Assembly (NCBI GenBank): GCA_002359465.1
Contig: DENA01000030.1
Coordinates: 1 to 27,509 of the forward strand
Source of the DNA: Ruminococcaceae bacterium UBA2656
Lineage (GTDB): Bacteria > Bacillota > Clostridia > Oscillospirales > Acutalibacteraceae
Reading direction: 5' to 3'
DNA length: 27,509 bases
In this document: one piece after another, positions 1 through 7,624 of the stretch
Layout: each line of letters starts with the position of its first letter
Numbering within the stretch: position 1 is the stretch's first letter
Position numbers and translations under genes: made by a program
The notes under the pieces: model-generated
Told to the model about the DNA's origin: nothing
Databases searched by the model: none
What the model saw: only the letters and a program-made list of their open reading frames with translations

Positions 1-20
1 CACGGCATTTTTATGCCGTG
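1..20 (+). terminator. Hairpin at the left edge, probable terminator of an upstream gene
   Basis: An 8-bp perfect stem (CACGGCAT / ATGCCGTG) encloses a TTTT loop and is followed by GC-rich sequence and then short T runs (29-37). It lies before the germination operon and probably ends transcription of a gene left of the window. The T tract is not immediate and the stem may extend past the edge, so the call is tentative. Confidence 0.45.
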
Positions 21-31
21 CGCGCGGGTTT

Positions 32-60
32 TCATTTTAAAGCGGGCAGAAGCGTATAAT
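32..60 (+). promoter_or_regulatory. Candidate promoter of the ger operon
   Basis: A TATAAT hexamer at 55-60 lies 60 bp upstream of the gerAA start, with a poor -35 (TCATTT, 32-37) at 17 bp. gerA operons are normally read late in the forespore by sigma-G. The element here resembles a sigma-G -10 only partly, so the sigma factor is left open. A second TATAAT at 100-105 is too near the ribosome site to be a likely alternative. Confidence 0.25.
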
Positions 61-119
61 TTCACCTTGATGGCAGATATTAACAGATGGTATTGTTTCT
101 ATAATCGGAAGGTGAAAAA

Positions 120-1622
120 ATGGAAAATAAGCCCAAAGAACAAAAAAACAGCAGCGTTGTTTTCACCGACAGCATAAAAGAAAACATGCATCAGCTGAAA
201 CTCATTTTTAAAAATGATGAAACGTTGATTTTCAGACTGGTTGAAAACCCGCTGGTCCCGTCTGTGGAATTCTGTATTGTCTATATTGACGGCATGGTCA
301 ACAATAAACTGATGAATGAAGATGTTATAAAGCCGCTGATTGAATATAAACCGAAGCCAAAAGAACCCCTGTCTTTAGACAGTATCGCAAAGCAGGCAAT
401 GCTGTCCAACAGTGTGGAAAAGACCTCCGATGCGGACAAGATTCTTCAGGCAATTGTCTACGGCGACAGCATTCTGATGATGGACGGAGTTTCCGAATTT
501 CTCATCCTGAATACGAAGGGCTGGGGCAGCCGGTCCATTTCCGAGCCCGAAAATGAAAAGGTGATCAGAGGACCGCGCGAAGGGTTCAATGAGGCGCTGA
601 TGATGAACCTTTCCCTGCTGCGGAGAAAAATCAGGACGCCCGATCTAAAAATGGAATTCCAGTCTTTTGGAACAAGATCAAACACAAAAGCATGCATCTG
701 CTATTTGGATGATCTTGTCAATAAAGACGTACTTGCGGAACTAAAAAAAAGGCTTCAGACCTCTTCCATCGACGGCACTTTAGACTCCAATTATATAAAT
801 GAATTTATCAATGACGCCCCGCGCTCCCCCTTCAAAACAATCGGAAGTACGGAAAAGCCGGACATCGTCGCTGCAAAGCTGCTGGAAGGCAGGGTTGCGC
901 TGTTTTTGGACGGTACTCCCGTCGTTTTAACCATGCCTTTCCTCTTTATTGAAAACTTCCAGAGCGATGAAGATTATTATCTTAACTATTATTTTGCATC
1001 CATCGGCCGCATTCTGCGACTGATCGCTTTTTTTGTCTCCACCAGCGTTCCGGCTATCTACGTTGCCCTGACTACTTTCCACCATGAAATAGTCCCGCTG
1101 GCCTTGACAATGAGCATTTCCAAATCACGGCAGGGAGTCCCGTTTCCAACTGTGCTTGAGGCGGTATTAATGCTGCTTGTATTTGAAATGCTCAGAGAAT
1201 CCGGCGCCAGAATGCCCGGGATGATGGGACAGGCGCTGAGTATTGTGGGTGCGCTCGTCATAGGGCAGGCTGCTGTCGAAGCAAAAATCGTCAGCGCCCC
1301 CATGATTATTGTTGTAGGGGTAACGGGAATATCCGGACTGATGATTCCGCGTGTGAAGGGCGCAACGATTATTCTGCGTTTTGTCCTGCTCATAATGACT
1401 TCTGTACTTGGGCTTTATGGCTATATGTTCGGAATGCTTGGGCTTTTAATTCATCTTTTTAACCTTAACTCCTTCGGCGTTCCAATTATGACCAGCGCCT
1501 TCGCATCCGGTCTGCAGGATAAAAAGGACATTGCAGTAAGGGCGCCGTGGTGGCTCATGAAAAAAAGGCCAAAATTTCTTTCCCCCAATATGACAAGGGA
1601 ATCTTCAAGGAGCAGAAAATGA
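120..1622 (+). CDS. gerAA: Spore germination protein GerAA (germinant receptor A subunit)
   Basis: This 500-residue protein is the A subunit of a GerA-type germinant receptor, an inner-membrane spore complex that senses nutrients and triggers germination. The soluble N-terminal part (about residues 1-270) carries the family-typical YIDGMVNN stretch near residue 58. The membrane part begins after the conserved EDYY motif (about residue 284) and has several hydrophobic segments up to about residue 455. Length is normal for the family. The start at 120 is chosen because GGAAGGTG lies a few bases upstream. The stop codon overlaps the start of gerAC as ATGA, so the two are probably translationally coupled. 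The germinant cannot be inferred from sequence. Confidence 0.95.
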   Translation: MENKPKEQKNSSVVFTDSIKENMHQLKLIFKNDETLIFRLVENPLVPSVEFCIVYIDGMVNNKLMNEDVIKPLIEYKPKPKEPLSLDSIAKQAMLSNSVEKTSDADKILQAIVYGDSILMMDGVSEFLILNTKGWGSRSISEPENEKVIRGPREGFNEALMMNLSLLRRKIRTPDLKMEFQSFGTRSNTKACICYLDDLVNKDVLAELKKRLQTSSIDGTLDSNYINEFINDAPRSPFKTIGSTEKPDIVAAKLLEGRVALFLDGTPVVLTMPFLFIENFQSDEDYYLNYYFASIGRILRLIAFFVSTSVPAIYVALTTFHHEIVPLALTMSISKSRQGVPFPTVLEAVLMLLVFEMLRESGARMPGMMGQALSIVGALVIGQAAVEAKIVSAPMIIVVGVTGISGLMIPRVKGATIILRFVLLIMTSVLGLYGYMFGMLGLLIHLFNLNSFGVPIMTSAFASGLQDKKDIAVRAPWWLMKKRPKFLSPNMTRESSRSRK

Positions 1623-2761
1623 AAACAGCCAAACGTTTTTGTATCCTTTTGTTAATCGCCGGTACACTTTTTCTGAGCGGCTGCTGGAATTACCGCGAAA
1701 TAGAAAATCTTGCCATGGTTTCCGGATTTGCCATTGACAAAGGTACGCAAGGGCATAAGTATCATGTGATGTTTGAATTTTTGGATCTGTCCGGCGAGCA
1801 GATGGGTTCCAAACTGCTGGAAACCGAGGGAGATACCGTCTTTGACGCCGTGAGAAATGCGACCAGTAAAAACCAGAAAAAGCTCATGTTCAGTGAGTGC
1901 AAAGTGGTTGTCATCAGCAAAGATCTTGCATCGGAAGGAATCGCTCCTCTTCTGGACTTTATCAGCCGCGACAGCGAACCAAGGCTCACGATTACTCCGA
2001 TTATCTCCGAGGAAAAAACCGCCGCGGAAATTCTTCAGCAAAAACCGGTAACAAATCAGCTTATCTGTCTGGAGATCGATCAAATATTAATGCAAAACTC
2101 GTCAAGCCTGTCAGAGGCCCCCAGGGTCAAGTTGTATCAGGCCAACAATATGCTCGCCGAAGAAGGCACTTCCCTGATTCTTCCCTCCATCAAAATCACG
2201 AAAGAACAAACCTCCACCACTCTTGAACTGGCGGGCACCGCGCTCTTTAAAAAGGACAGGCTGATTGGATTTTTGAACAGAGACCAGTCGAAATTTCTGC
2301 TCTTTATCAAAGATCAGATACACGGAGGTTTACTGCTGACAAGCCCCGACCCCGGCAACGGAAAAATCGCTCTTGAAATATTAGGAAACCAAACAAAAAT
2401 TACGCCTGTGATTAAAAATAACCTTCTGTCAATAAAAATAGAGATTAAAATGGTATGCGCGTTTGGCGAGGACCAAACCTCAAAGGATTATTTTACAGTT
2501 GACGGAATTAAAAAAGTTGAGAAGAGCGCCGGAAAAACGCTGGAAACCGGCGTCCTGGACCTGATAAAAACCACACAGGCCCAACACGGCAGCGATATTT
2601 TCGGGTTTGGAAATCTTGCCTATCAGAACGACCCACAGTGGTGGGAACAAGCCAAGGCCAAATGGGACCGGACCTTCCGCACACTGAATGTTTCTGTAAC
2701 CGCGGATGTCAAAATCAGCAATACGGCAGTGGCAAAATCAAAAATCGAAGTTGGTGGCTGA
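1619..2761 (+). CDS. gerAC: Spore germination lipoprotein GerAC (germinant receptor C subunit)
   Basis: A 380-residue GerAC-family lipoprotein. The start at 1619 is preferred over an in-frame start at 1547 because it gives a clean lipoprotein signal: a basic N-terminus, a hydrophobic stretch and the lipobox LSGC, with the lipidated cysteine at residue 22. It also has an AAGGAG site just upstream and makes a 4-bp ATGA overlap with gerAA. The mature start CWNYREIENL is typical of the family. The protein is expected on the outer face of the inner spore membrane, where it is needed for receptor assembly. The C-terminal part includes the family-like WWEQAKAKWD segment. Its stop lies one base before the next gene. 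Confidence 0.95.
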   Translation: MKTAKRFCILLLIAGTLFLSGCWNYREIENLAMVSGFAIDKGTQGHKYHVMFEFLDLSGEQMGSKLLETEGDTVFDAVRNATSKNQKKLMFSECKVVVISKDLASEGIAPLLDFISRDSEPRLTITPIISEEKTAAEILQQKPVTNQLICLEIDQILMQNSSSLSEAPRVKLYQANNMLAEEGTSLILPSIKITKEQTSTTLELAGTALFKKDRLIGFLNRDQSKFLLFIKDQIHGGLLLTSPDPGNGKIALEILGNQTKITPVIKNNLLSIKIEIKMVCAFGEDQTSKDYFTVDGIKKVEKSAGKTLETGVLDLIKTTQAQHGSDIFGFGNLAYQNDPQWWEQAKAKWDRTFRTLNVSVTADVKISNTAVAKSKIEVGG

Positions 2762-2762
2762 T

Positions 2763-2981
2763 ATGGATTCTATGATCGTTTTTATCTTCCTTTACGCCGT
2801 TCTGATCTGCACCGACTTGATTCCGCTGATCAAGGAAAAAGATAAAAAGGTGTTGTTTTTTTCCGTGCCGGTTTATCTTCTTACATTGACCGTCAATATC
2901 ATGCAAAGCTTTGGTTTTAATCTTTCCAACCCCAATAATGTAATCAAACAGATCATCACATCTATTTTTCATATTTCATGA
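2763..2981 (+). CDS. Small two-helix membrane protein of the ger operon (D-subunit-like)
   Basis: A 72-residue protein made of two hydrophobic segments (about residues 3-18 and 28-46) separated by a short charged turn (KEKDKK), followed by a short polar tail ending FHIS. The start at 2763 follows the gerAC stop by one base; a longer reading from 2706 would run back into gerAC and is rejected. Small two-TM proteins encoded inside ger operons are known in bacilli as D subunits (for example GerKD) and change the sensitivity of their receptor. Position and topology fit that role here, but short hydrophobic proteins carry little family signal, so the functional assignment is an inference from context. 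Confidence 0.8.
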   Translation: MDSMIVFIFLYAVLICTDLIPLIKEKDKKVLFFSVPVYLLTLTVNIMQSFGFNLSNPNNVIKQIITSIFHIS

Positions 2982-2988
2982 GGTAAGA

Positions 2989-4101
2989 ATGACAAATCAT
3001 AAAATGACAGAAAAACAAATTCAAGCTGCCTTGATTATGTTCTGGCTGGGCAGTCTGGTGATTATCGCCATCAGTCCGGAGGCGAAGCAGGATTCCTGGG
3101 TTTCCAGTCTATTGGCAGCAATTATGACGGTTCCCCTCATCTTTTTATATATCCGTCTCTGCTCTCTTTACCCCGGAAAAAATTTGTTTGAGATTCTCCT
3201 GCAAATATTCGGAAAAATTTTTGGTCGGGTGTTTATCCTCATCTATGTGTTCTTTTCAATTTACCTGGGTGGTATGATGATGAAAACCTTTTCTTCCTTT
3301 ATTCGGATTCTGAACATGCCGGAAACACCCGAGCCTGCAATTATATTATTTATCATTCTTTTATCAGTCTGGATGGTAAAAAGCGGTCCGGAAACAATAG
3401 GAAGAATGTCCAAATACACATGGCCAATATTGGGGACTTCCGCTGTCATTACTTTTCTGATAGCGATAAAAGACATGAACATCAGCAATCTGAAGCCCAT
3501 TCTGAATACGGATCTGAAAGCTCTGTTCAGCGGCGCCTTTACCATTTTCATGCTGCCTTTAGGTGAAGTGATTGTCTGCCTGTCTTTGTTTTCTTCATTC
3601 GACACCCATGCGCATATGTCCAGATTTCTATTCAAAGGGCTTGCGATGACCCTGACGGTCCTATTGCTTGTGAACCTCAGAAATATTTTGGTGCTTGGCT
3701 TTCCGTCCGCAACCATGTTTTACTTTCCGTCCTACGAAACCGTCAGTATCATTTCCATCGGCGACTTTTTTTCCCGCGTTGAGGTCCTGATCGGCATTAA
3801 TTTGATGCTTGCAGGCTTTATTAAAATCTCAGTTTGCATTTATACGGCCTCACTGGGCCTTACCAAGCTATTGAATGCCCCCGACCAGAAGCCGTATGTG
3901 GTTCCCTGCAGCCTACTCATGGCCACCCTGTCCGGCATGCTTTATACAAATTCCGTGGAAATGATGGACTTTATTAAATATTATACGATTTATGCGATTC
4001 CCTTCGAAATCATTTTTCCCCTGATTATTTTAATCGGTGCGGAAATACAGACAAGGAGGCGGCGCTCAGATGCAGAAAGTCCCTCCGCCTCAGAATCGTG
4101 A
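2989..4101 (+). CDS. gerAB: Spore germination permease GerAB (germinant receptor B subunit)
   Basis: A 370-residue, strongly hydrophobic protein of the GerAB/endospore-germination permease family in the APC superfamily, about ten membrane helices by hydropathy. The N-terminus (MTEKQIQAALIMFWLGS) is family-typical. The B subunit is the main candidate for germinant binding in GerA receptors. It starts 7 bp after the small two-helix gene, with GAGGT as ribosome site, and closes the operon. The charged C-terminus (QTRRRRSD) is short. The gene converges on niaX with only 24 bp between the stops and no clear terminator there. Confidence 0.93.
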   Translation: MTNHKMTEKQIQAALIMFWLGSLVIIAISPEAKQDSWVSSLLAAIMTVPLIFLYIRLCSLYPGKNLFEILLQIFGKIFGRVFILIYVFFSIYLGGMMMKTFSSFIRILNMPETPEPAIILFIILLSVWMVKSGPETIGRMSKYTWPILGTSAVITFLIAIKDMNISNLKPILNTDLKALFSGAFTIFMLPLGEVIVCLSLFSSFDTHAHMSRFLFKGLAMTLTVLLLVNLRNILVLGFPSATMFYFPSYETVSIISIGDFFSRVEVLIGINLMLAGFIKISVCIYTASLGLTKLLNAPDQKPYVVPCSLLMATLSGMLYTNSVEMMDFIKYYTIYAIPFEIIFPLIILIGAEIQTRRRRSDAESPSASES

Positions 4102-4125
4102 AGCGAAAGGACTTTGAAAAGTTTT

Positions 4126-4716
4126 TTACTTTACGACGGCTTCCTTTTTCAGGACAACCTTCGCGCTGACGGGAATCTGAACCACACGGCTCAGCGGCTT
4201 CCACACAAACAGGGCAATACTGAAATCAATCATGCTGTGAACGATGGTGCCCACTCCCACAAGCAGGATGACGGACATGAAATATCCGTTCGCGTAATAA
4301 TTTTTCGGCATGCTGTTTCCAAAATAAAACAAGGTGACAACCACAACCTCACTGACGGCATGAATCACCGCGAGAGTCAGTCCAAACAACGCAGATTTTC
4401 CGAAAGTGGAAAGCATGTTCGCCTTCCTTTTCAGGATATATGCGCCTGATATTGCAAAAAACACATGGCTGAAAGCACGGAGTACAACTACAATGGGGAA
4501 TCCGGCAAATAGAAATCCAAGCGCTGTGCCAACGGATACTGCCGCCGCCACCGGCGGTGAAATAAACAGAGCGATAAAAATCGGCACATGGCTGGCAAGG
4601 GTAAAGGAAGCCGGCTCTAAAATAATTTTGGGAGCAAACATGGGTATGACAATACCGATTGCGCACAGCAGCGCCGCTATGACCAGACTGATCAACTTCG
4701 TTTCACGATCTCTCAT
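4126..4716 (-). CDS. niaX: Niacin ECF transporter S component NiaX
   Basis: A 196-residue integral membrane protein with about six hydrophobic segments, which I recognise as the substrate-binding S component of a niacin energy-coupling-factor transporter. It would bind nicotinic acid and work with shared ECF ATPases and the T subunit encoded elsewhere. The best support beyond the protein sequence is genetic context: niaR lies just upstream and a NiaR-type palindrome overlaps the likely transcription start. The ATG at 4716 has AGAGGG a few bases before it. Other S components (for example for pantothenate or tryptophan) have the same topology, so the substrate rests on the NiaR link. Confidence 0.88.
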   Translation of the reverse strand: MRDRETKLISLVIAALLCAIGIVIPMFAPKIILEPASFTLASHVPIFIALFISPPVAAAVSVGTALGFLFAGFPIVVVLRAFSHVFFAISGAYILKRKANMLSTFGKSALFGLTLAVIHAVSEVVVVTLFYFGNSMPKNYYANGYFMSVILLVGVGTIVHSMIDFSIALFVWKPLSRVVQIPVSAKVVLKKEAVVK

Positions 4717-4751
4717 ACTATTCCCTCTTTAACAATCGTCTGATTTTATCT

Positions 4752-4775
4752 TTACATATGTCTTGACACCTGTAA
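4752..4775. promoter_or_regulatory. NiaR operator (24-bp palindrome) at the niaX start site
   Basis: The site reads TTACA-N2-TGTC-N2-GACA-N2-TGTAA, a perfect palindrome outside the three two-base spacers. It lies between niaR and niaX, just downstream of the niaX -10 box, so a bound repressor would cover the transcription start. The symmetry, the TGTC/GACA core and the location match how NiaR represses niacin transport genes when niacin is plentiful. No second copy was found upstream of niaR. Confidence 0.8.
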
Positions 4776-4779
4776 TTAT

Positions 4780-4808
4780 ATTGTAAAGAAAAGTTCAGCG
4801 TTTGTCAA
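4780..4808 (-). promoter_or_regulatory. Sigma-A promoter of niaX
   Basis: On the minus strand TTGACA (4803-4808) and TACAAT (4780-4785) are separated by 17 bp, close to the housekeeping consensus. Transcription would start at about 4773, inside the NiaR palindrome, giving a leader of about 57 nt before the niaX ATG. Confidence 0.8.
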
Positions 4809-4815
4809 GAGAGTA

Positions 4816-5337
4816 TTACTTTGAAAATAAAATTCCTTTTTCTTTCAGAACGGCGAGAACCCTCTGATAGGCCTCCTCCGACTGACAGGAGATGGTATGC
4901 AGATGCACCCCGCCGGTCAGGTCGCAGAGCGGCGAGGCATGGTCTTTCTCCAGCTTTTCCAGAAAGCAGTCGGCATCGTAACGTGAGAAGATGTGCAGCT
5001 GACCTGAAATCTGCCCATAAACCGCATGCTCCACAATCACGTCGATCAGACCGCAGCCGTTGTCTACAATCGCGTACAGTTCCTCCGCAAGATTCTCTCT
5101 GCTGTGCCTGCATGCGATCGTCCTGGTAATCTGGTTTGTTTCTTTGCTGCCGTCAACCAGAATATAGCCCCGCGGCGTGGCCGATATGGCGACATTCGCC
5201 GCCCTCAGGAGCGCAACATCGCCCACAATAATCTGGCGGCTTACTTTAAATTGATTGGCAATGGTACTCGCGCTGACAGGCTGCGAGTTTTGCTTTAAAA
5301 TGCCGAGAATTTTCTGGCGCCTCTGCGCTGCATCCAT
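4816..5337 (-). CDS. niaR: Niacin-responsive transcriptional repressor NiaR
   Basis: A 173-residue protein with an N-terminal winged-helix HTH_11 domain (about residues 5-62; recognition region VSRQIIVGDVALL) and a C-terminal 3H domain that senses niacin. The metal- and ligand-site residues expected for 3H proteins are visible: His78, Glu85/Glu86, and His145 and His147 in the VHLH motif. The start at 5337 follows a GGGTGGG ribosome site; a longer in-frame reading to 5415 would overlap the preceding gene and adds no domain sequence. The gene sits 40 bp after the GNAT fusion gene on the same strand and may be read through from it. It is expected to repress niaX through the adjacent palindrome. 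Confidence 0.93.
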   Translation of the reverse strand: MDAAQRRQKILGILKQNSQPVSASTIANQFKVSRQIIVGDVALLRAANVAISATPRGYILVDGSKETNQITRTIACRHSRENLAEELYAIVDNGCGLIDVIVEHAVYGQISGQLHIFSRYDADCFLEKLEKDHASPLCDLTGGVHLHTISCQSEEAYQRVLAVLKEKGILFSK

Positions 5338-5377
5338 TGATATCCCACCCGTTCTTTTAATTGAGTTGATAGTTTCT

Positions 5378-7624
5378 TCAATGCTTATGATGATTCGTCC
5401 TGATACTTCTAGCAAGAATCCTGTTTTTTAATTTTACATATACAAACAGTCCGGCCGCTAAAAACAAATAAGCCAGCATTTTTTGCTGCGTAAAAATACC
5501 ACTGCCGGTGAAAATACCCGGCATCAGCAAAGCCAAAATCTGCAGCAGGGTAAAAAACAGCAGGATATAGTTCAGGCTTGAGGAATCAAGCCTGTCCAGA
5601 AGGTCGCGCTGCGTGTCAAACACGCGCTGCAGCTGGTTCTGGTTTCTCTCAAGCCGCTGCAGCTGCTCGTCCATCCTGAAAGCGTTGCGCAGCATGGCAA
5701 GCGATTTTTTTGAAGAGGGGTAATTGACCTGAATGTCCCAAAATTCAACGGTTTTGGAATATTCATCAAAAATCCGGTGTGTTTGGGACAGCACCTCATT
5801 CGGCGTGTGGTTTTCCCCGGAAGAAAGGAATTCCACAATCTTCTCACTGGTCATCACAATGGAGGATTCCTCAAACATCAGAAGCTCAATATAAAACAGG
5901 GTAATGGATTCAAACGCAATGCGGTTGGCAACCTCGAACGGGAATGAGTCCGATATCTGGATAAAGATATTGGAATAAGCATATCCGTGCGCATATTCAT
6001 ACTGTGCCATCCCATGTTCATTTTCCACTATTTCAACAATATCCCCATCGATCACCCTGCCCATGTTTTCGCCCTGCTGATAAATGGTCTCCATAAAAAG
6101 AAGAGAAGCGAGCTCGCTGTTTTTGATTTGATCCCGTTTGCTGGGGATGGTAACAAACGCTTTCGGCGTACCCCTTTTCAGAATCCGGTATTCACTTTCA
6201 AGGAACTCGTAGAAATTCATGGCGCTCCCGTCGTCCTTTAAAACCGTAAACTGATTTCTGACAACGCTGTCCAGCAGATGGCTGAGAAGGAACGGACAGG
6301 ACAGCGATGCAACGGATACGACGCCGCAGCTGCTCTGCCGGTCGACGGAAAGAATCAAATCCACAAAGGCGGGCTGTCCGATTGCGCCGCCCCCTGTCAG
6401 ATAAGTCTCCGGCGTAATTTCACTGGTGACAACAATTTTTATTTTTCCAAGGTAGTACCGCTGAATCCGTTCTTTAAAGCCGCTTTTTTTTAATGAATTG
6501 CTTTGTTTGGGAACCCCGGATTCAAAATGCGTCCTGAAATCAAGAAGATCCAGCAGCTGCGACACTGTTGTATCGTACTTTCCCTGACTTGCGCTTTCCA
6601 GCACGGAAGCGCTGCCGTACTCGACGGGAAAACTCACATATACATCCGGGATGATCTTCCACTCGGACTGTCTGGTGCGAAGCATCTCATTCAGCAGGTC
6701 ATTATATAATACGGGGCCGTCATAAGAATGGGTCCTGTAATAAATAAAATAGTCCGTGCCGCCGTCGCTGCGGTATTCCTCCGTATTGTTGGCAAGGCAG
6801 ATGTATTTCTGGTAGGCAAACAGCTGGTCCCGTGTTACCTGTGCAATCAGCGCCCGGCAGTTCGAGGACGGATTTTTCACAAAGCTGAAAACCGTGCCGT
6901 CCTTTTCTATCTGATATCCGGGTATTTCCGCGAATCTGTACGGTATCTCCGCGCCTCCAAACACAAGCGAAAGCATTTCCCCGCCGGGTACCGCCAGATA
7001 AATTTTCTCCAGGCTTTCCGCGCCGGCGCTGTCCATGAGGGGATTGCCCTTGACCCAGTAGTAATTTTCACTCATTTCGGTGATTTGAAAACCCAGCTTT
7101 TCATAAATGCCGAGGGATTCCGGGTTGGATATGTCGCTCAGCAGATAATTGTTCGGGTAATTGCCGCGTACAAACTTTACCAGCCGCGTAGCCAGACCCG
7201 AGCGCCTGTATGATTCGTCAACGCCAAGTGACAAAAGGTATGTAGTATGCACGCCGCATTCCTCCGCTTTCAGCTGGATGAATCTGCGGTCCGTCATAGT
7301 GGTGGAATGGATCAGCTGAAAACGCGACCGGCCGCTTGCTTCATATCCAAAAAAGCGCGACATCTGCCGATGATCGGATTTATTCAGCCTGTCGTAATCA
7401 AAAAACAGCACAAATGCAACCAGCCGTCCGTTATCCTTCATGCCGTAAGCACCATGTTCAGCGCTGCAATAAGAAACGGCGTCCAAGAAATTTTTCTTTA
7501 ATTCCGCTTTCCTTTTCTGCTCGCCGGGCATCATTTTCTGAAAGTACAGGTCGTCGATAAAGCAGGACACCGCCAGGTCGGCCGCCTGCTCCAGATCGTT
7601 TTTTGAGATTTCGGTTATATCCAT
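5378..7624 (-). CDS. GNAT acetyltransferase fused to a large uncharacterised region with two C-terminal membrane helices
   Basis: A 748-residue protein. Residues 1-195 form a GNAT N-acetyltransferase domain: beta strand LLSLGVDESY leads into the acetyl-CoA loop RRSGLA, and the domain ends with the common ESLGIYEKLGF motif. Residues 205-680 match no family I can name; the last part (about 640-680, RNAFRMDEQLQRLERNQNQL) is a probable coiled coil running straight into two hydrophobic helices (about 686-705 and 715-734) joined by a short loop, MPGIFTGSG, with a basic C-terminal tail. This resembles the topology of CorA/RMD1-type proteins, but no GMN motif is present. The start overlaps the end of the DUF2156 gene by 10 bp, so the two are probably co-translated. 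Function unknown; the GNAT call is firm, the rest descriptive. Confidence 0.85.
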   Translation of the reverse strand: MDITEISKNDLEQAADLAVSCFIDDLYFQKMMPGEQKRKAELKKNFLDAVSYCSAEHGAYGMKDNGRLVAFVLFFDYDRLNKSDHRQMSRFFGYEASGRSRFQLIHSTTMTDRRFIQLKAEECGVHTTYLLSLGVDESYRRSGLATRLVKFVRGNYPNNYLLSDISNPESLGIYEKLGFQITEMSENYYWVKGNPLMDSAGAESLEKIYLAVPGGEMLSLVFGGAEIPYRFAEIPGYQIEKDGTVFSFVKNPSSNCRALIAQVTRDQLFAYQKYICLANNTEEYRSDGGTDYFIYYRTHSYDGPVLYNDLLNEMLRTRQSEWKIIPDVYVSFPVEYGSASVLESASQGKYDTTVSQLLDLLDFRTHFESGVPKQSNSLKKSGFKERIQRYYLGKIKIVVTSEITPETYLTGGGAIGQPAFVDLILSVDRQSSCGVVSVASLSCPFLLSHLLDSVVRNQFTVLKDDGSAMNFYEFLESEYRILKRGTPKAFVTIPSKRDQIKNSELASLLFMETIYQQGENMGRVIDGDIVEIVENEHGMAQYEYAHGYAYSNIFIQISDSFPFEVANRIAFESITLFYIELLMFEESSIVMTSEKIVEFLSSGENHTPNEVLSQTHRIFDEYSKTVEFWDIQVNYPSSKKSLAMLRNAFRMDEQLQRLERNQNQLQRVFDTQRDLLDRLDSSSLNYILLFFTLLQILALLMPGIFTGSGIFTQQKMLAYLFLAAGLFVYVKLKNRILARSIRTNHHKH

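Noticed and set aside
4102..4140. Terminator between the convergent gerAB and niaX genes
   Set aside because: Only a 4-5 bp ACTTT/AAAGT pairing before a T run is present, too weak to call.
4114..4449. Plus-strand reading frame of 111 codons opposite niaX
   Set aside because: It is antisense to a clear membrane-protein gene, has no ribosome site, and its composition (rich in H, N and Q) looks like a complement shadow.
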